64,000 bases of DNA from Gymnogyps californianus (GCF_018139145.2 NC_059480.1:12214428-12278427), one strand, 5' to 3'. Positions 24,333 through 38,000 are shown, counted from the first letter of the stretch. The notes: generated by a model not told the origin, from the sequence alone. Numbers and translations are program-made.

Positions 24333-24338
24333 TTTATT
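24333..24338 (-). terminator. XRN1: Candidate proximal poly(A) signal AATAAA for XRN1
   Basis: Minus-strand AATAAA with a T/G-rich stretch (GTGATTCATTTTGTTG) 15-30 nt downstream. It would give a short 3' UTR of about 1.4 kb. Confidence 0.3.
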
Positions 24339-25711
24339 TCTAAGCTTCCTGGGCCTTAAAGAAAAGTATTTTTTCTGGAACAGATGAGAATAAAGAAGAA
24401 AAATGAAATTTAATCAACGTCAGTGAACAGCACCAACTGAGGCTTCAAATTTTCTCTTAGACTAAAGATTTCTTAATGTCAGTAAGAACAGTACATGTGG
24501 GTTAAAAATAGTACAGGGACCTTTGAGCCTTCTTTTTCTCCTATATGAACTAAGAACGATGGAGTTACTTCTTTTACAACATAGCTCCCTCCAAAAATAC
24601 AAGTCAACTTTTTGTCTGAATATTCTTATGGAACCAATAGTAACAGTTTCTGATAATTTAATTTTGCTACACAGAACTTCTATCACAAAACTGAAAAATA
24701 AATATTAAAAGTCACTAGCAACAAAAAATAACCTACCATAGAGAAGGTTTCAGGGCACAGACTATTAGAGGGAGAAATGGACTCTAAGTAAACGTAACTT
24801 TGACAGCCATACTACACAAATCGACATCTTTAAACTCTGGCCATTTTTATAATTTAGAAAAAAATCAGGATATCACTAGCATTTTAGGAAGCTATGCAGA
24901 TCTGTAGTAGATATCTATGTTATTTTATCATCAGAAAACAATGAAATTCATAATGCTGCTAGATTAAAAAAAATTAAACAAACTTTACCAAAGAGGTCTC
25001 TACGTTGCAAATTAATTTATAGGACATATTGAATAAAAAAATACATCTCCTGGAACAGATTCTGCATCAACAACCACTTTTAGCCACTCTAATACTAGAG
25101 ATACAATAATACCTACATTCTGAAAGTTGTAAAGTTGCTGCCCTCTGGTATAAAACCTAGCAGTTCATAGTTAAAGCGAATTTGGCAGTTCCACTGTACT
25201 TAGGTTTTAGTTACACTGATTCACCTCAGAAGGACCTGGAGAGCCAATATAAAAGCTGCATTTGAATAATTTTTCCTTTCTGTCTTATTACACTATTTAA
25301 AAATAAACTAGAATACAAAATGTCATACTAAGCAATGTTAGATGCCCAACTTATTACTGCTCCATATCCCTCCTCAAAAGCACGGCAATTCTGAATTAAG
25401 GTTGCCACTGTTATTGCTGCTTACCCGGTATAGTCTGTAAGCCATTGTTTAGAAACCTAGGCACAATGGATGGCATGGTAACCTTAACTCAGCATTTCCT
25501 GGCTTTCGCTAATTTAAGTCAAAATAATTAAGTTTTAACATAATTTTTATAGTTTTCATAACAACCTGAAAATCATAGCAAATAAAATGTATTTCATTCT
25601 ATATTATACTTAAAGTGGCTGGTCTTTTTAATAGAGCTTTCTGATTTTTTTAAATGATAGAACATAACAGTGGGGGAAGAGTTAAAGATAAAATACACCT
25701 AGCTACCATAT

Positions 25712-26002
25712 TTATTCTGAAGATTTTGGTGCGCCAAAATTGACAGCCAGCTTTCTTGGCTTTCGCTTGCTGGAAGTGTTTGGTGTTGATTTGTTATGAG
25801 GAACGCTTGGAGTAGCCACATTGTCTTGAAATGAAACAGTGGATTGAGCAGCTTGAGGAGATTTTAAAGGAGCTGAAGAACTATCTTGCTGAATGTGGTC
25901 AGAAGACACTGGCTGTTCATTCTTTAGTGGTGCAGCTTGAGGGGAACTCTGAAACTCCTTGAGCTCAAAGTTTTTCTTGCTAGCAGCCCTTTTTTTAGTT
26001 AC
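25712..26002 (-). CDS. XRN1: XRN1 coding exon 43 (residues 1675-1770 and stop)
   Basis: Encodes [20 protein letters not shown], a Ser/Gln/Pro-rich stretch, then [18 protein letters not shown] and TAA. The conserved end corresponds to the human region that binds the decapping scaffold EDC4 (family knowledge). Acceptor TAAAG|GTAACT. The stop TAA (25712-25714) lies inside an AATAAA hexamer. Confidence 0.96.
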   Translation of the reverse strand, partial: VTKKRAASKKNFELKEFQSSPQAAPLKNEQPVSSDHIQQDSSSAPLKSPQAAQSTVSFQDNVATPSVPHNKSTPNTSSKRKPRKLAVNFGAPKSSE

Positions 26003-29000
26003 CTTTAAATTAAATAAATATTATTTAACAGAATGCATTCTCAAAAAACTGCAAATATTCCACTTTTAGAAAACATGCACACAATTTTTTACAATAATTT
26101 TCTAATACTAAATAGTACTTCACAGTGGGGGTGTTGTTGCATTCATCATTGTAGGCACATTTTTTACAAAAATAGAATATTAAGACAAACCTGCCAATCT
26201 TACCTGCAGAGGTATAAACTGGTTGTGAGAACCAACTGGTATAGTTCCTGCAAGAGACACATTTCCTGGATAGGAGCCAGGATAATAATGTTTAGGCACT
26301 GGAGTTCCCCAGGACACTGGACCAAACATGTGAGACGGAGGCATTATATTAGCTGTGAAAATAAGTAACTTTTAGCTCTCTTTCCTCAAAAAGAGGATAC
26401 TAACTCCCCAAGACCCCACAAGTACCCCAACTACATTTGTCTGCATGGTGTTTCTCTTTCCAATAAAGCCTCATATTCTTCATATTTACTTGAAAATAGT
26501 AAGTATTTATTTATTATCAAAAAAATCCCAAACAAACAGTTCTGCTTTTACAGAACTACACCTAGATGACAGCACAGTTGAGAGCACTAAGTCATGACAT
26601 CTGCATTTCAGAGCGCACATAACTTAAGATCTTTGCATACTTAGCTGAGTGAACTATATTAGTAGAAGGTTGCAAGTTTAGGCCATCCTTTTGAAACAAG
26701 TCAACAATATAGAAACCCTGGGGAAAAGAGATGTAGCAGCTGCTGTATGGGTTACTTGGATGCTACAATGGTGCTCACTCATTAATTATTAGCTGTGAAT
26801 GTAGGCTTTAGTAGAATACAAAATAAACAGGAACCAGAAACACCACCAGGATTTTTAGCAATTTGGGGGGGGTTACTTACCATGCTAATGTCTGCCAGTG
26901 TACAACAGGATTGTGATGCAGCACTTCAGTGAAAGTTGGTTATAAACACATAAAAACACTAATGCATGGATAACCATTAACTATACGGGGGGTGGTGGTG
27001 AAATCCGTGTAGAAAATCAAGGGAGAAATTTTTTATGAATTCTGGACTGAGACTATCAGCTTTGAATTAATTACTGTTGTTTTGAAGGGAAAAAACCAAA
27101 CCAAAAAAACAACTAAGACTGAATGGACAAATACATTCTTGAGGAAAAGAAATAATTGGGAGAGACGCGATTCTTTTATTGAATTCATTTACATATTGAT
27201 GAGAAGATGTTCACGAACTGTTTTCAGAGCAGTTCAGACATACAACTACATACATAAAGACCAAAAATGGGGCTTTCTGGAAGGCATTCATTTTCATATA
27301 AAGAACTATTACAATTACAAGATATCATGACGATATTTGAAACGTGTACTAGTCAAATACTTACCAGGGGGTTGTGCAAATACTGGAGGAATAGATCCAG
27401 GTGGTACAGGAACTCCCAGTGGCTGATAATTTGGAAATGCTGGTGGAGGCAGAGGTGGAGGCAAAGGGAAGTTTACTCCTATAGAACTCTATGAAAAAGG
27501 AAACAGAGGATTACGAACAGACACAATGTAATAGAGACAAAGATTTTAAAAGATTCTTTGCATCCTCACCAAACGCTGTAAAGCAAAAAGTGCAGCTTTC
27601 TCCTTTGCTTCAGCTTCAGAATGACACTGCGGTCCATGAACCAACAAACCATTTGATAATTTTATGTGACAAACTGTCATGGTCTAGAAAAATGAGATAA
27701 GATTTTTGAGGGAATTTGTATTGCTGACAAACAAACTGTGAGATAGAAACAGATGATTTGTTTTGAAAAAAGGCAACAAAAGGAGCTAAGGTTTATTTTT
27801 AGATAGATTTCAGTGCTCAGTCCAAACGTTTAATATAGGACAGTTGAAACAAAGTTGAGAACTTTTAACTTTTGCAGAAAAACCTTTTTACCTGTGGTGT
27901 TTTTAGGAAAGAGAAATCTGGTTGCGACATTCCAACAAGAGAACAAATACGAGAAAGTTCAGAAACAGTAGACAGTGCAGGCTGTGGACAAGCGAAAGGG
28001 TGACCTCCAGTTTCCAGTGCTGGCGTGTTCTGAGGGCCTCCAGTGCTATGAGGCTTGTTCATATAAGCAGCTGACAAAAGAAAAAAAAAAAAGAAAAAAG
28101 AAAAAAGAAAAAAAAAAAGCGCAGCTGTATCACAAACATTTCCTGCACTGAAAGGATAGCAACTTTGTTATTAGCAGAAAAAAAACATATTCGATTTTTT
28201 CTGGTATTTTCATATCTGATTAACAAAAAACAGGAGACTATATATAAAGAGATTTTTAGATCTGAATAAAGAAGTAGAACTGAAAAAGATGGACATTTTA
28301 TTACTATATTTTGAAAATCAGTACTATACTGTTAGCTATGTTCTAAAATGTCACTACAAGGTGAAGCTCTGAACTATGAGCTGATGTCTAAACATACCCA
28401 TTTTTTTTGTTTGTCTATATTGCAAAGCAGCTCCATGGCAATCCTGTCTACTAGGGGGAGCAGGAACATCATTAACTTGGGATTTCACTTCATTCCTTGT
28501 TTCCAGGTCAGAGCCATCTATCTTCAAAATCTCTTTGAGCATCTGTGTTCCTTTCTTTAAAAATAAAATAAACCATTCAGGGACATGATGGCATTCAGGT
28601 AACACTACCTTTTTACTTAACTCTGAATATCACAATTGGTAACAAAATCTGAATTTTTGTTTCCCTATCAGTTACATTTTATCAAAGCACAGATAACAGC
28701 ATCTTAGCATAAACAAATGTGTTCGCTAATTTTCTTTGAGAATAGCTAATTAAAAGCTCATCAATATGTTTACAAAGGCAGTATGTGGTTTCATGGAGTT
28801 TCTTTAAATAGAATCATTGATGCTAAGATAGCAGATGCTAAATTGCAATGTAATGCATCCTGCAGTATACAGACCATAGCAAATGATTGTGGTGACAGAT
28901 GTTCTTCATTTGTAGCTCTTGCTTCCTTGGAATAAGTCTGCACTTCATTTTCTTTGGAAATTTTCAAAGAAGCTAGAAGGCTTTCAAGTTCATTGTCCTT

Positions 29001-32000
29001 CTTAAAACAAATTAAAAAAAAAAAGGTACATCAACTTAGTATATTATAAGCAGATGCAAGAGGAAGGGTATATAAGTTTGAGATTAATTTTATGCTTATT
29101 CAGGATTTTTTCCTCTTAGCTTGGGCAGATCACAGTCCTATCTTCTCAGAGCGTGAACAGATATCCAGAGACTACATCAAGTTTTGCATACTAGAAAGAT
29201 GCAAGTATTGACCAATAGAGAATTGATTTAAAGAATGATCAAGGTTATAAAGGTTTGTCTTGTATCTGTTATAAACATAAATTTGCACACAAGTGACCAG
29301 GAATAACTGGAACAAAATGGACTGGAACTTGAAGTTATTCAAAGAACACAAGAAAATCAAGTATCTCAATCCTACCTTTCCACCTGTACAGGGACCATCA
29401 ACTGCAGCCTTCTGAATTACAGGCATGTTGGGACTTTCATTCCTCTTCAAAAGCTTGACATTGTACTTATTCACACCTGCAAAATTCTGAAATAAACTGC
29501 AGCATTTATTATTGAATACTAATACTCCATTACTTATTATAACACAATCATGTTAGAAATGCATCTGCAAATAGCTTTCACAAGCTAATATTCTTAGAGC
29601 ATTTCAGCTTACTGAAAACCTAGCATTTGTGTTTTCCCATTACAGCATAGCTTTTAGAGTCTGAGTGGAATGGGAAAATCATTTGGTATCATCTTTATAC
29701 ATCTTACACACTTTGTCTCATTTTCTGTCTATAAAATCTCTAGAGAAAAAAAAAAATCTCCGAAATAAGATTTGTATAGTAAAAGAATCAACTAAGATAC
29801 CAGCTAAAGAGAAATCTGTAAAATGATGAATCAGATCGGGGTAAAATGAAAAGAAAAGAATACATTACTCAGTACAGAAGAAATTACCTGTTTGTTTGAT
29901 ATTTTATTCAGTGGCTGACTTTCACCTCTTGTAACTTTGGAATCTTCTTTAACTACAAAAGAATGCATTCTTTTGAAATGCTCTTAAAAACCATAATGAT
30001 AATCAAGACTCAAAAAAATTAGTAACTCCATACAAGTACACAGAGTTGCATTAATTTGAATGGTTGCATCAAATGTTTAATTCATACTTTATAGGTCATT
30101 TGGTGTATGTTTTTCTTGTAGGATAAAATAAAATGAAGTCTATGCAATAATACATCTAATTTTATATTCTACATATATGATCACAAGCAAATTTTCAAAG
30201 CCAAGTTGTGGGGGTTTTTTTTGTTTTCTTTTTATATCAGATGGGTGGCAAGCCAACATAACACAGGACAGCTTGATTAAAAGGTTCAGGATTAAGTGTG
30301 GAATAACCTAATATGCACACCAGGGACCTTATTTGACAATAAAAAGTGCAATGTAGTGTTTATATAATGAAGTATTTTCTGTTGCTAACTACAAAAATTC
30401 AATAGGCATTTCAATGAAGATGACAAAGCCAGTAGTTCTTCTAAACAAAGTTTCTAATTATAGTACTTACATTTTTTATATGGCTCCTGTTTTCTTTGCT
30501 GACCTTTAAAGCTGCTGTCATTGAATCCTGGCTTATAGAACTGATTGCCAGTTCCCAGCTTGATTTCCTGAGGTAGAACTGCACCCTAGGATTTCAAACA
30601 TCAAACCTTAACCAGAAAATTATGTATCTATCATTTACGTAGTCGTCCCGTATGATTACCTCTTTCCAGAGCTATGCATACCCTGTGTAACAATACTTTC
30701 ATCCAGAGAATTTATTTGTAACATTAACTAGAAAGTTTTCTGATGTAATGAATGGATGTATAAAATTAAGTACCTTCATATTTTGAACCCAGAGATCTGT
30801 TTAAAGTTTATATACTAACCTTCTCATGCATGTTTTGCTGAATGTGGTGAGACTTTCCAGAACTCTGCAATGATTGCCATATGCTGCAGAATTCATCATC
30901 TTGCTTACTCTGTGCCTGACAAAATAAGAAACAACAGCCCCAACAAACTCAGCAGCTATAAACTCAACTTTTGAACAGCTAATCATATACCAAGACATTC
31001 TGAAAATCGTAAGGTCCAAGTTTAACAGTGCTCAGATGACAGAAATTTTCATACTGACATTAGTAGAACTTGCAGGTATTTAATTTATGGAATAGGCTAT
31101 TGTGGTGGGTTGTATTTACATAACAACTTTTCCTAAGAATCACTATTAAACTGAAATGAGCTTAGTTTGTTTTGAGATTGTTTTTGTTTTTATTAACTGA
31201 AGTTACCAACATAAGAAAGATCACCGAGTATAATTAAACTCAGATAATAATTCAAAACGGTTTCAAAAGCATGCTCTCATATTGGCAGTATTCTTAGATT
31301 TTATTATTAATGTCTTATTTTGTAAGGCCTTATCAATCAGGCTCAATTGCTTCATAACATTACAGGTATGTTACCACAGAACTGAAGCCCAGCTACGTAA
31401 AAAAGAACTTTTGAAAATCTAGAATCTAAACAAGGATAAGACAGGATATAAAACTCATTCAAGAACTGGGACAAGTTCTGCTCCAGTCTGTATCTGGACT
31501 AAAACATCTGATATACTAAAACAAAGCTATCTGTTAATCATGAGAAAAGGACACCCACTCTAAATAGGGGGCCAAAATAAATATTGAGACGTTTGGGTCC
31601 AATACTAAATTAATCAGAATACTCACTTTATTCTTCTGATTGCCACTCAGAAATGATCCTTTCTGGGGTGAGTTAGAGTTGCCCTGATTTTCAGCCCTGA
31701 GATTGTAATGCTGTCTTCCATTCAGTTGCTAAATCATTGAGAGGAAAAAAACAAAAACAAAAACAAAAAAAACCACAGAAGTGTTTCATTGCCTTAAATT
31801 TTCTTTCGGAAAGTAGTTTTTCTTGTATAGACTTAGAAAACATGAGACAATTCTTCTCAAACATACCTAGAGCAACATGAAGTTACCTATTAAGCTAATT
31901 TTCTTTAAAGAAGTCACTTATTAAAAAATAAAGTTTAATTAAACCAGTGAGAACCCCAATTCATCTGTAATTTTTCCTCCTTTACTGTATTTTCAAACAA

Positions 32001-35000
32001 AGTAAATCATAACCAAGAAGCAAAATTGACAAGGAAATCATGTCTTCTCTTTCTGAGCACGGACAAACTTGGCCTACAGAGAGCATTACTTGGAACAGAG
32101 CTTTAAGGAAATAATTGCATCTCTGCCCAAACAAATTATTTGTTGACACCAAATGTGGAGTCACTGCTCTGAAATAAATATTTGTCTCTTGGAAATGCAA
32201 CTGGAGCTACTCAAAGCGAAATAACTGTCAATAAGGAACTTTTGGTCCCTTTCATTATTGGATTAACTCATTTCTCCAAGATAAGGATTATCCTACTTCT
32301 AATATACTGACATAAAAATTAAATTTAGTTTGTATCAATGAAGATAACAACCATGGTCATAATTCAGCTTCTAGGGAAAAACATTTTTGTATAAATGAAA
32401 GAAAAATCATACTTGAGTAGGAACAAAAAGGGAACGAGGAGAATGGTTGAGGCCTCCCAGATGCACTTTTTGCAAGCATACAGATGACAGATCAGATGCA
32501 TATGAATTGTAGTTATTCACAGCTGGCTGAGGTTTAACTATGGCCGTCAGTTTTTGATTTCCCATTTCTGACCGACTACCATGAGACAGGTTAATTAAGG
32601 CACTTGATGGCAGACGATAACCTCTGGCAGGTGAGCACCTTAAGAAAAATGAATTACATAGTTGTTTCATGCAGTTTAATTGTTGACATTTCAATATATC
32701 TGATTTAACAACACTGTTGCCTCTATGCCAAAAGATAATGATTCAAGTTTGAACAGCAGAGGCTGAAAACTGTATCCAATATTGAAAACTAGTACCATTA
32801 CACACAATGTTAATCCCATTGTGCTCCCCTTTGGCCTCTGGCTGTCAAAACCAGAAAACAACAGTAATTACTGCTACTCTGAGTCTATATTGTACCTTTC
32901 AGTGCTGAGCCCAAAGAAATTGTAAAGATGAGTGAATTGTTATAGCATAGTTCTGTAGTAAATATTTCTGTAAAAAATTACGAACCAGGAAACAATATTC
33001 TTTTCTTTTTCTGAGGTGAAAACTGAAGCCAGTAGCGGAATTATAAATTGAAGTTAAGCAGCATTTAGTCAGTTTTATATCTTCCTTTATGATTCTAAAT
33101 ACTGAAAATTATCTGTGTTACAGGACATGCTCTTGCAAGGGATAGCATTGTGTTATGCTTGCTGGACATAGGGAATAGGTAAGAATCTCCTCTAATTTCT
33201 GTCATAAAAGACTTAATTTATCTAAGAACAACAGTAAAATGAAGCCTGCTGGGTAAATCAGTGCACTTAGAAGTTTACCGGCTTACTTAAATATAAAAGA
33301 GTTATCACACTGTTTAAAATAAAACAAAAGCATTAACCATGCCTCCACCTCCTGAAGAACAGTTTAGGTTTTTAATGGTGGTTAGAATTTAGTGCCTCAG
33401 TATCAATTATTGATAGTTCAGAGTCCCTCCTTCAGAGGAACAGATGATTACTGACTATTTTTTAATCTATATGTTAAAGACCTACTGATAATAACCTGTT
33501 TTCTACATATTTGTTTTAGAAACACATTTGGATTTAGTGCTTTATTCTGCTGGTTCATATTTGCTTTCTACAAATCAGAAGCTTCTAAATACGCAAAAAA
33601 GCCTAAAGAGCATTTCCAAAATATAACATGCTTCATAAAAATTATCCCTATTCAAAGAGAAAGAAGAAAGACAGAAGAAACAAAAACTGACCAACACTGT
33701 TGAGAAACAAAATTTTAAAAAGAAGCATTAAAAATACTCAACCAAACCAAAGGCAACAATTTCATGCCATCTATACAGATAGCATGAAATGACTATGAAA
33801 CCCCCTGCACAAACCTTATCGTTAGGCCTCCAAGGAATTCTTCATCAAACAAAACTTCAAAGAGTGCATCTGTTTCTCTACTGGCTATAGAAAACAAAGT
33901 AAAATGTCATCCTAAATGTATAACAGTAGCTGTTTTCATCTAAATTATGTAAATATCTATATTAGTTATGCAATAAATAATGAAAAGACAAAAAACTAAC
34001 TAATTAGCAACAAAAAAATCCTTATTTCTTAAATGAGTGATTTCATTAACAGCAATTTGGAAATGCTTCTCAAAGTCATATATGGCTGCCCTTCTAGATA
34101 TACTTTCAACAGAAATGTACCATGCATAACAACTTATGAACCTGCATTAATAGAACTGCAATTTATAGCAGTATGTCACAGTTGTGAGAAACTGCCAAAA
34201 AGAAGAGATGCAAGCCATCTTTACATTCAGGCAGTCAGAAACCAACAGCCTTTAACATTACCTTCTTGCACAGACTAATACTCCTTTAAAATTATACTAG
34301 TATATAATCATTATGGAGAGAAGAATACCTCTTTAAAAAAGCCGCACTCAAGTCTAGTCTATTCAAGATTCTGTTGGATGCAAACTGAATGAGAAAGCAA
34401 CTACTTAAATGCCAGGTAAGAAAACAATTTCTATTATTAGATCTCAAACTGCTACACCCAATGTGATTCGGTAAATCCTTTTGTTTACCTGAAATAGATT
34501 TATGGATAATCTTCTTGTCAAAGAAGATGCCATTTAACAGAAATGGAGTATCACAGAGTAAAAACCAAATTCCAAATAAAACAATTTGAGACAAATAATT
34601 TTTGATAAAATTTTATGTTCAATGTACGTATTAAGGCTAATACTTGTTTTTATCTCTACTACTCTTAACTTTGCCCATATCTTCCCATAACTTCATTTTG
34701 TTCCTTTTTTGCAGCCTGTATTCTCTCTCATTGATCTCTCTGCCTTCTTCATATTAAGAAGGAACAAAGGGTAAGTAATTTCTTATTCAAAGTACAGCTG
34801 TGTAACACATGAAATTAAAACAGAATATCTGTAGGTTTAATTCAGAACAGTAAATATGTCATTAGTGGCTTTAAGTTGCATATGCTTCATAGGTGAGAAA
34901 TTTCTGTGCATTCACAGCCATTATAGAAAACACTTTCCTGAAGCCTGCTTTCACATCACTAGCTGAGCTGTTATATAGCTATAATGATACAATTATGAGA

Positions 35001-38000
35001 AAATATTACCTCCTTTAATTCCTATAATGGTACCTCGAAGACCAACTGGAACGGAAAAGTTCTCTCTCACATTGACAACACGGTCAAACAGCCTATACTC
35101 TGCATCTCGATCTGGAACAACCCCATTCTGTTGTTCTAATGGCTGCCAATAACCAAAATATTGCGTTAATGTTTGCAAAAAAATAGGGATTACAATAAAA
35201 ATGCATTTATAACAATATCTGAAACACACTGTAAAGCAAACTTTCTAAAAAAAAAAATTGTTTAAAAACATAGAATCTTCCCTCCCCAGACACAAAGCAA
35301 ACTTTGATTTTTTTTCTTGCAACTCTCACTCACTGCTTCTGCCTGAGAAACAGCAGTGCTGTACATGATCCAAAGCAGACCAAGGGGATCAATTTAGACA
35401 AAATAAAACCATCAAGTGTAACCTGCCTGTATCAGTAACACAGGTATCTGTGAAATACCAGGCAAGATGAGCAGTTGGTCCTATGTCAAGAACTGAACAA
35501 AAAGAAAACAGGGAAGAAGAGACAAATGGGAAGTACATTTTATTTTGCCTTCATTATACAGCCAATAAGAACTGTAGAAGCATGAAGGACAGAAGGTAGA
35601 AAAGAACTGAAAGTCAGTATAATACATGATGGAGTTTGTAGTTAGTAGAAATTCTCTCATTTTAGAGGCAGACTACCGTTCTCAAATTGATTTTCTAGAA
35701 GGCATCATAAAACTTTTTCTTCCATCAATACTGTCATAAAATTCCATTCTCTGAAAGTTGGTAAGCTTAGGTAAAATAAATATGATCTGGACAACTTAAC
35801 TTTAAACAGAAACCAAAACCTCTTCATATCACTTACTCTGTATAGCAAATGAGGTTTCACAGTTACTCGCACCTTCTTGTTGCTCTTTCTCTGCTAAAGG
35901 AAAGGAACAGAAGGTCATTACAAACTAGTGTAGGAACCAACACTGGATTTCAGGTACAACAAAACACCTGAAAAGATAACGTAGAATTCTTTTGTTTCCT
36001 TTAGATAAAGGTACACAGCTTTCATGAAGCCTTCAGGATGACTAAGTCCAGTTTTTAAAACATGACTGATTTCTTACCAAAGCTTTTGCATTGTTTGGCT
36101 AATTCCAGAATTCACACCAATTTTATTTACATGTCCTTGCAAGTAATTTCAAGGAAATCAGCCCATTATTTCATGTGGCTTTGCCTTCAGCTTTTGCTTT
36201 AGTAATTTTCTTGGCCCCTTTTTTGATTTGTGGCCTTCAGAAAACAACTTTCTAATTTTCCTCAGACCAAAGAGAAACTGCAAGGGAAGAACAGCTGGGA
36301 TTGCACTTTGAAACAGCACTTCAGTAGTTCAAAATATATACTGACACCTGCTCCTTTCTGAAATGACCAAAAGGCAGAGTTCAGAGTATGGCCCAATGCC
36401 GCTGAATCGCCTCAAAAAGAGTGAGTCAATTAAAAAGATTAATAATGAGCTCTTCTGAATTTCTGGGACAATTCACGTTACAAATTCAGATCTTACATTA
36501 CATTCTGTATTCTTTTGCTTTGGAATGACAAGTAATCTTCAATCATCTTATTCTAATTCAAGAACTTGGGAAAATAATGAGCAGCTGCTTTTTGGTTCAC
36601 CCCTGCTCACAACGATGTCAAGCTGCGTACCTTGCATTTCTCTATTTCTTCTTCAATTTTCTCAACAATGGCTGCATCCAAAATTTGCAAGTCACAAGAT
36701 GAGCGAGACAAAGCAGACACAGGATGTGCCTTTAACCAGGCAACAATTTCTTGGACTTTCTCAGCTCTAAATAAAAACCGACATGAATTAAAACTTTTCC
36801 CTGCATAAACTAAGCATTTTACCACGTTCCCTGATCTAATCAGACAAGCATTATGTATAGGCACAGTGCTTGTATACATTTATAAAGTACCAGCATTTAA
36901 GAGTTCTGTATGAGTTTACAATAGGGGTTTAAAAAAAACAAAAACCAAAAAATCTAACTGAATCACGCAATACTGTTTCAAAACTATAACCTGAAGTTTT
37001 GTCTCAGCAAAAAATTAAAAAATGAAATTATTTAGAAGTTTTCAGTAAATGATGTTTGTATCCAACTAACCACGTTCAGCTGTGATTAAAGGTTCTGTGA
37101 CCAGCTGTTTCTCACAACCCAGTAACAAAGAACTTCAGGGTGTGCCTTTCTGGTAAAATGGGGCAGAAGCCTGAGATTCTTATAACAGAAGAGTCCCACA
37201 ATAGTATATCCGCCTGGTAAGAGTCCTACGGAGTGCAGCATCATGCAGATTTACCAACTCGAGCCCATGAATAGGGCTTACTAGCTAATAATAAAACCTT
37301 TGTAATGTTACTGTACTGTATCTGGAACCAAGGCTGCTCCTTCTCTCCCATGAAACTGACTGAATGTATACTAAAAATGTGTGAAGTACTTGAAATTCTG
37401 TACATGTTATTTTTCAAATTCAAAGTGATCTTAAACAATTAAAATCATTACTGCTTATTTTCCAAAAACGATCTTTTGGTGACTTTGTGACTATTCATAA
37501 GTATGCTTACTGAAGGTTACTTTAAAAGCAAGAATTATGAAGCAGCCATCGAAAATTAGATTTCTCATTTATTGGACTTGAGATAGGAGTCTGACAGAGA
37601 CTTGGACTCCACAACTGGAATGTACAACATTCTGCTAATTTTTTCACAGTCATCACTGAACAATCATGCTGCTCAAGGAACAGCAAGGTTTCAGTTACAT
37701 AGCAGCCACTATACGATCACCACCAATTTCACAATGTTGTCAGCCTTTATTCTATTTATTCGGGCGGTGGGGGAAGGAGAACGATGGCTTACCCATTCTC
37801 ATCCTCTCCAGGCCAAATGTCATCTTCATAGAAGATATCTTCCTGGCTATTCTTGGCTATATAATTAAATAGTTCAGGGACCCTAAAAAATTAATAAATG
37901 GAAGACAAATTTAGTTTCACATCAGCATAGACCACAAAAAAGCCTCATCAAAACAAACTTTCACAGGCTTCAAAATTTCTGGAGCCCAGATGGATTATTT

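Larger units (their letters stand above)
22208..25711 (-). other. XRN1: Probable XRN1 3' UTR
   Basis: AT-rich DNA directly downstream of the XRN1 stop with no further coding block. Human XRN1 has a 3' UTR of several kb, so a length of 1.4 to 4.1 kb is plausible. The three best poly(A) hexamers on the minus strand are the reverse complements of 24333-24338, 22228-22233 and 21643-21648. The boundary given is the inferred cleavage near the second. A 23-T run at 22621-22643 would be poly-A in the transcript. Confidence 0.5.

Noticed and set aside
26033..26368. Plus-strand 111-codon open frame
   Set aside because: Antisense shadow of XRN1 exon 42.
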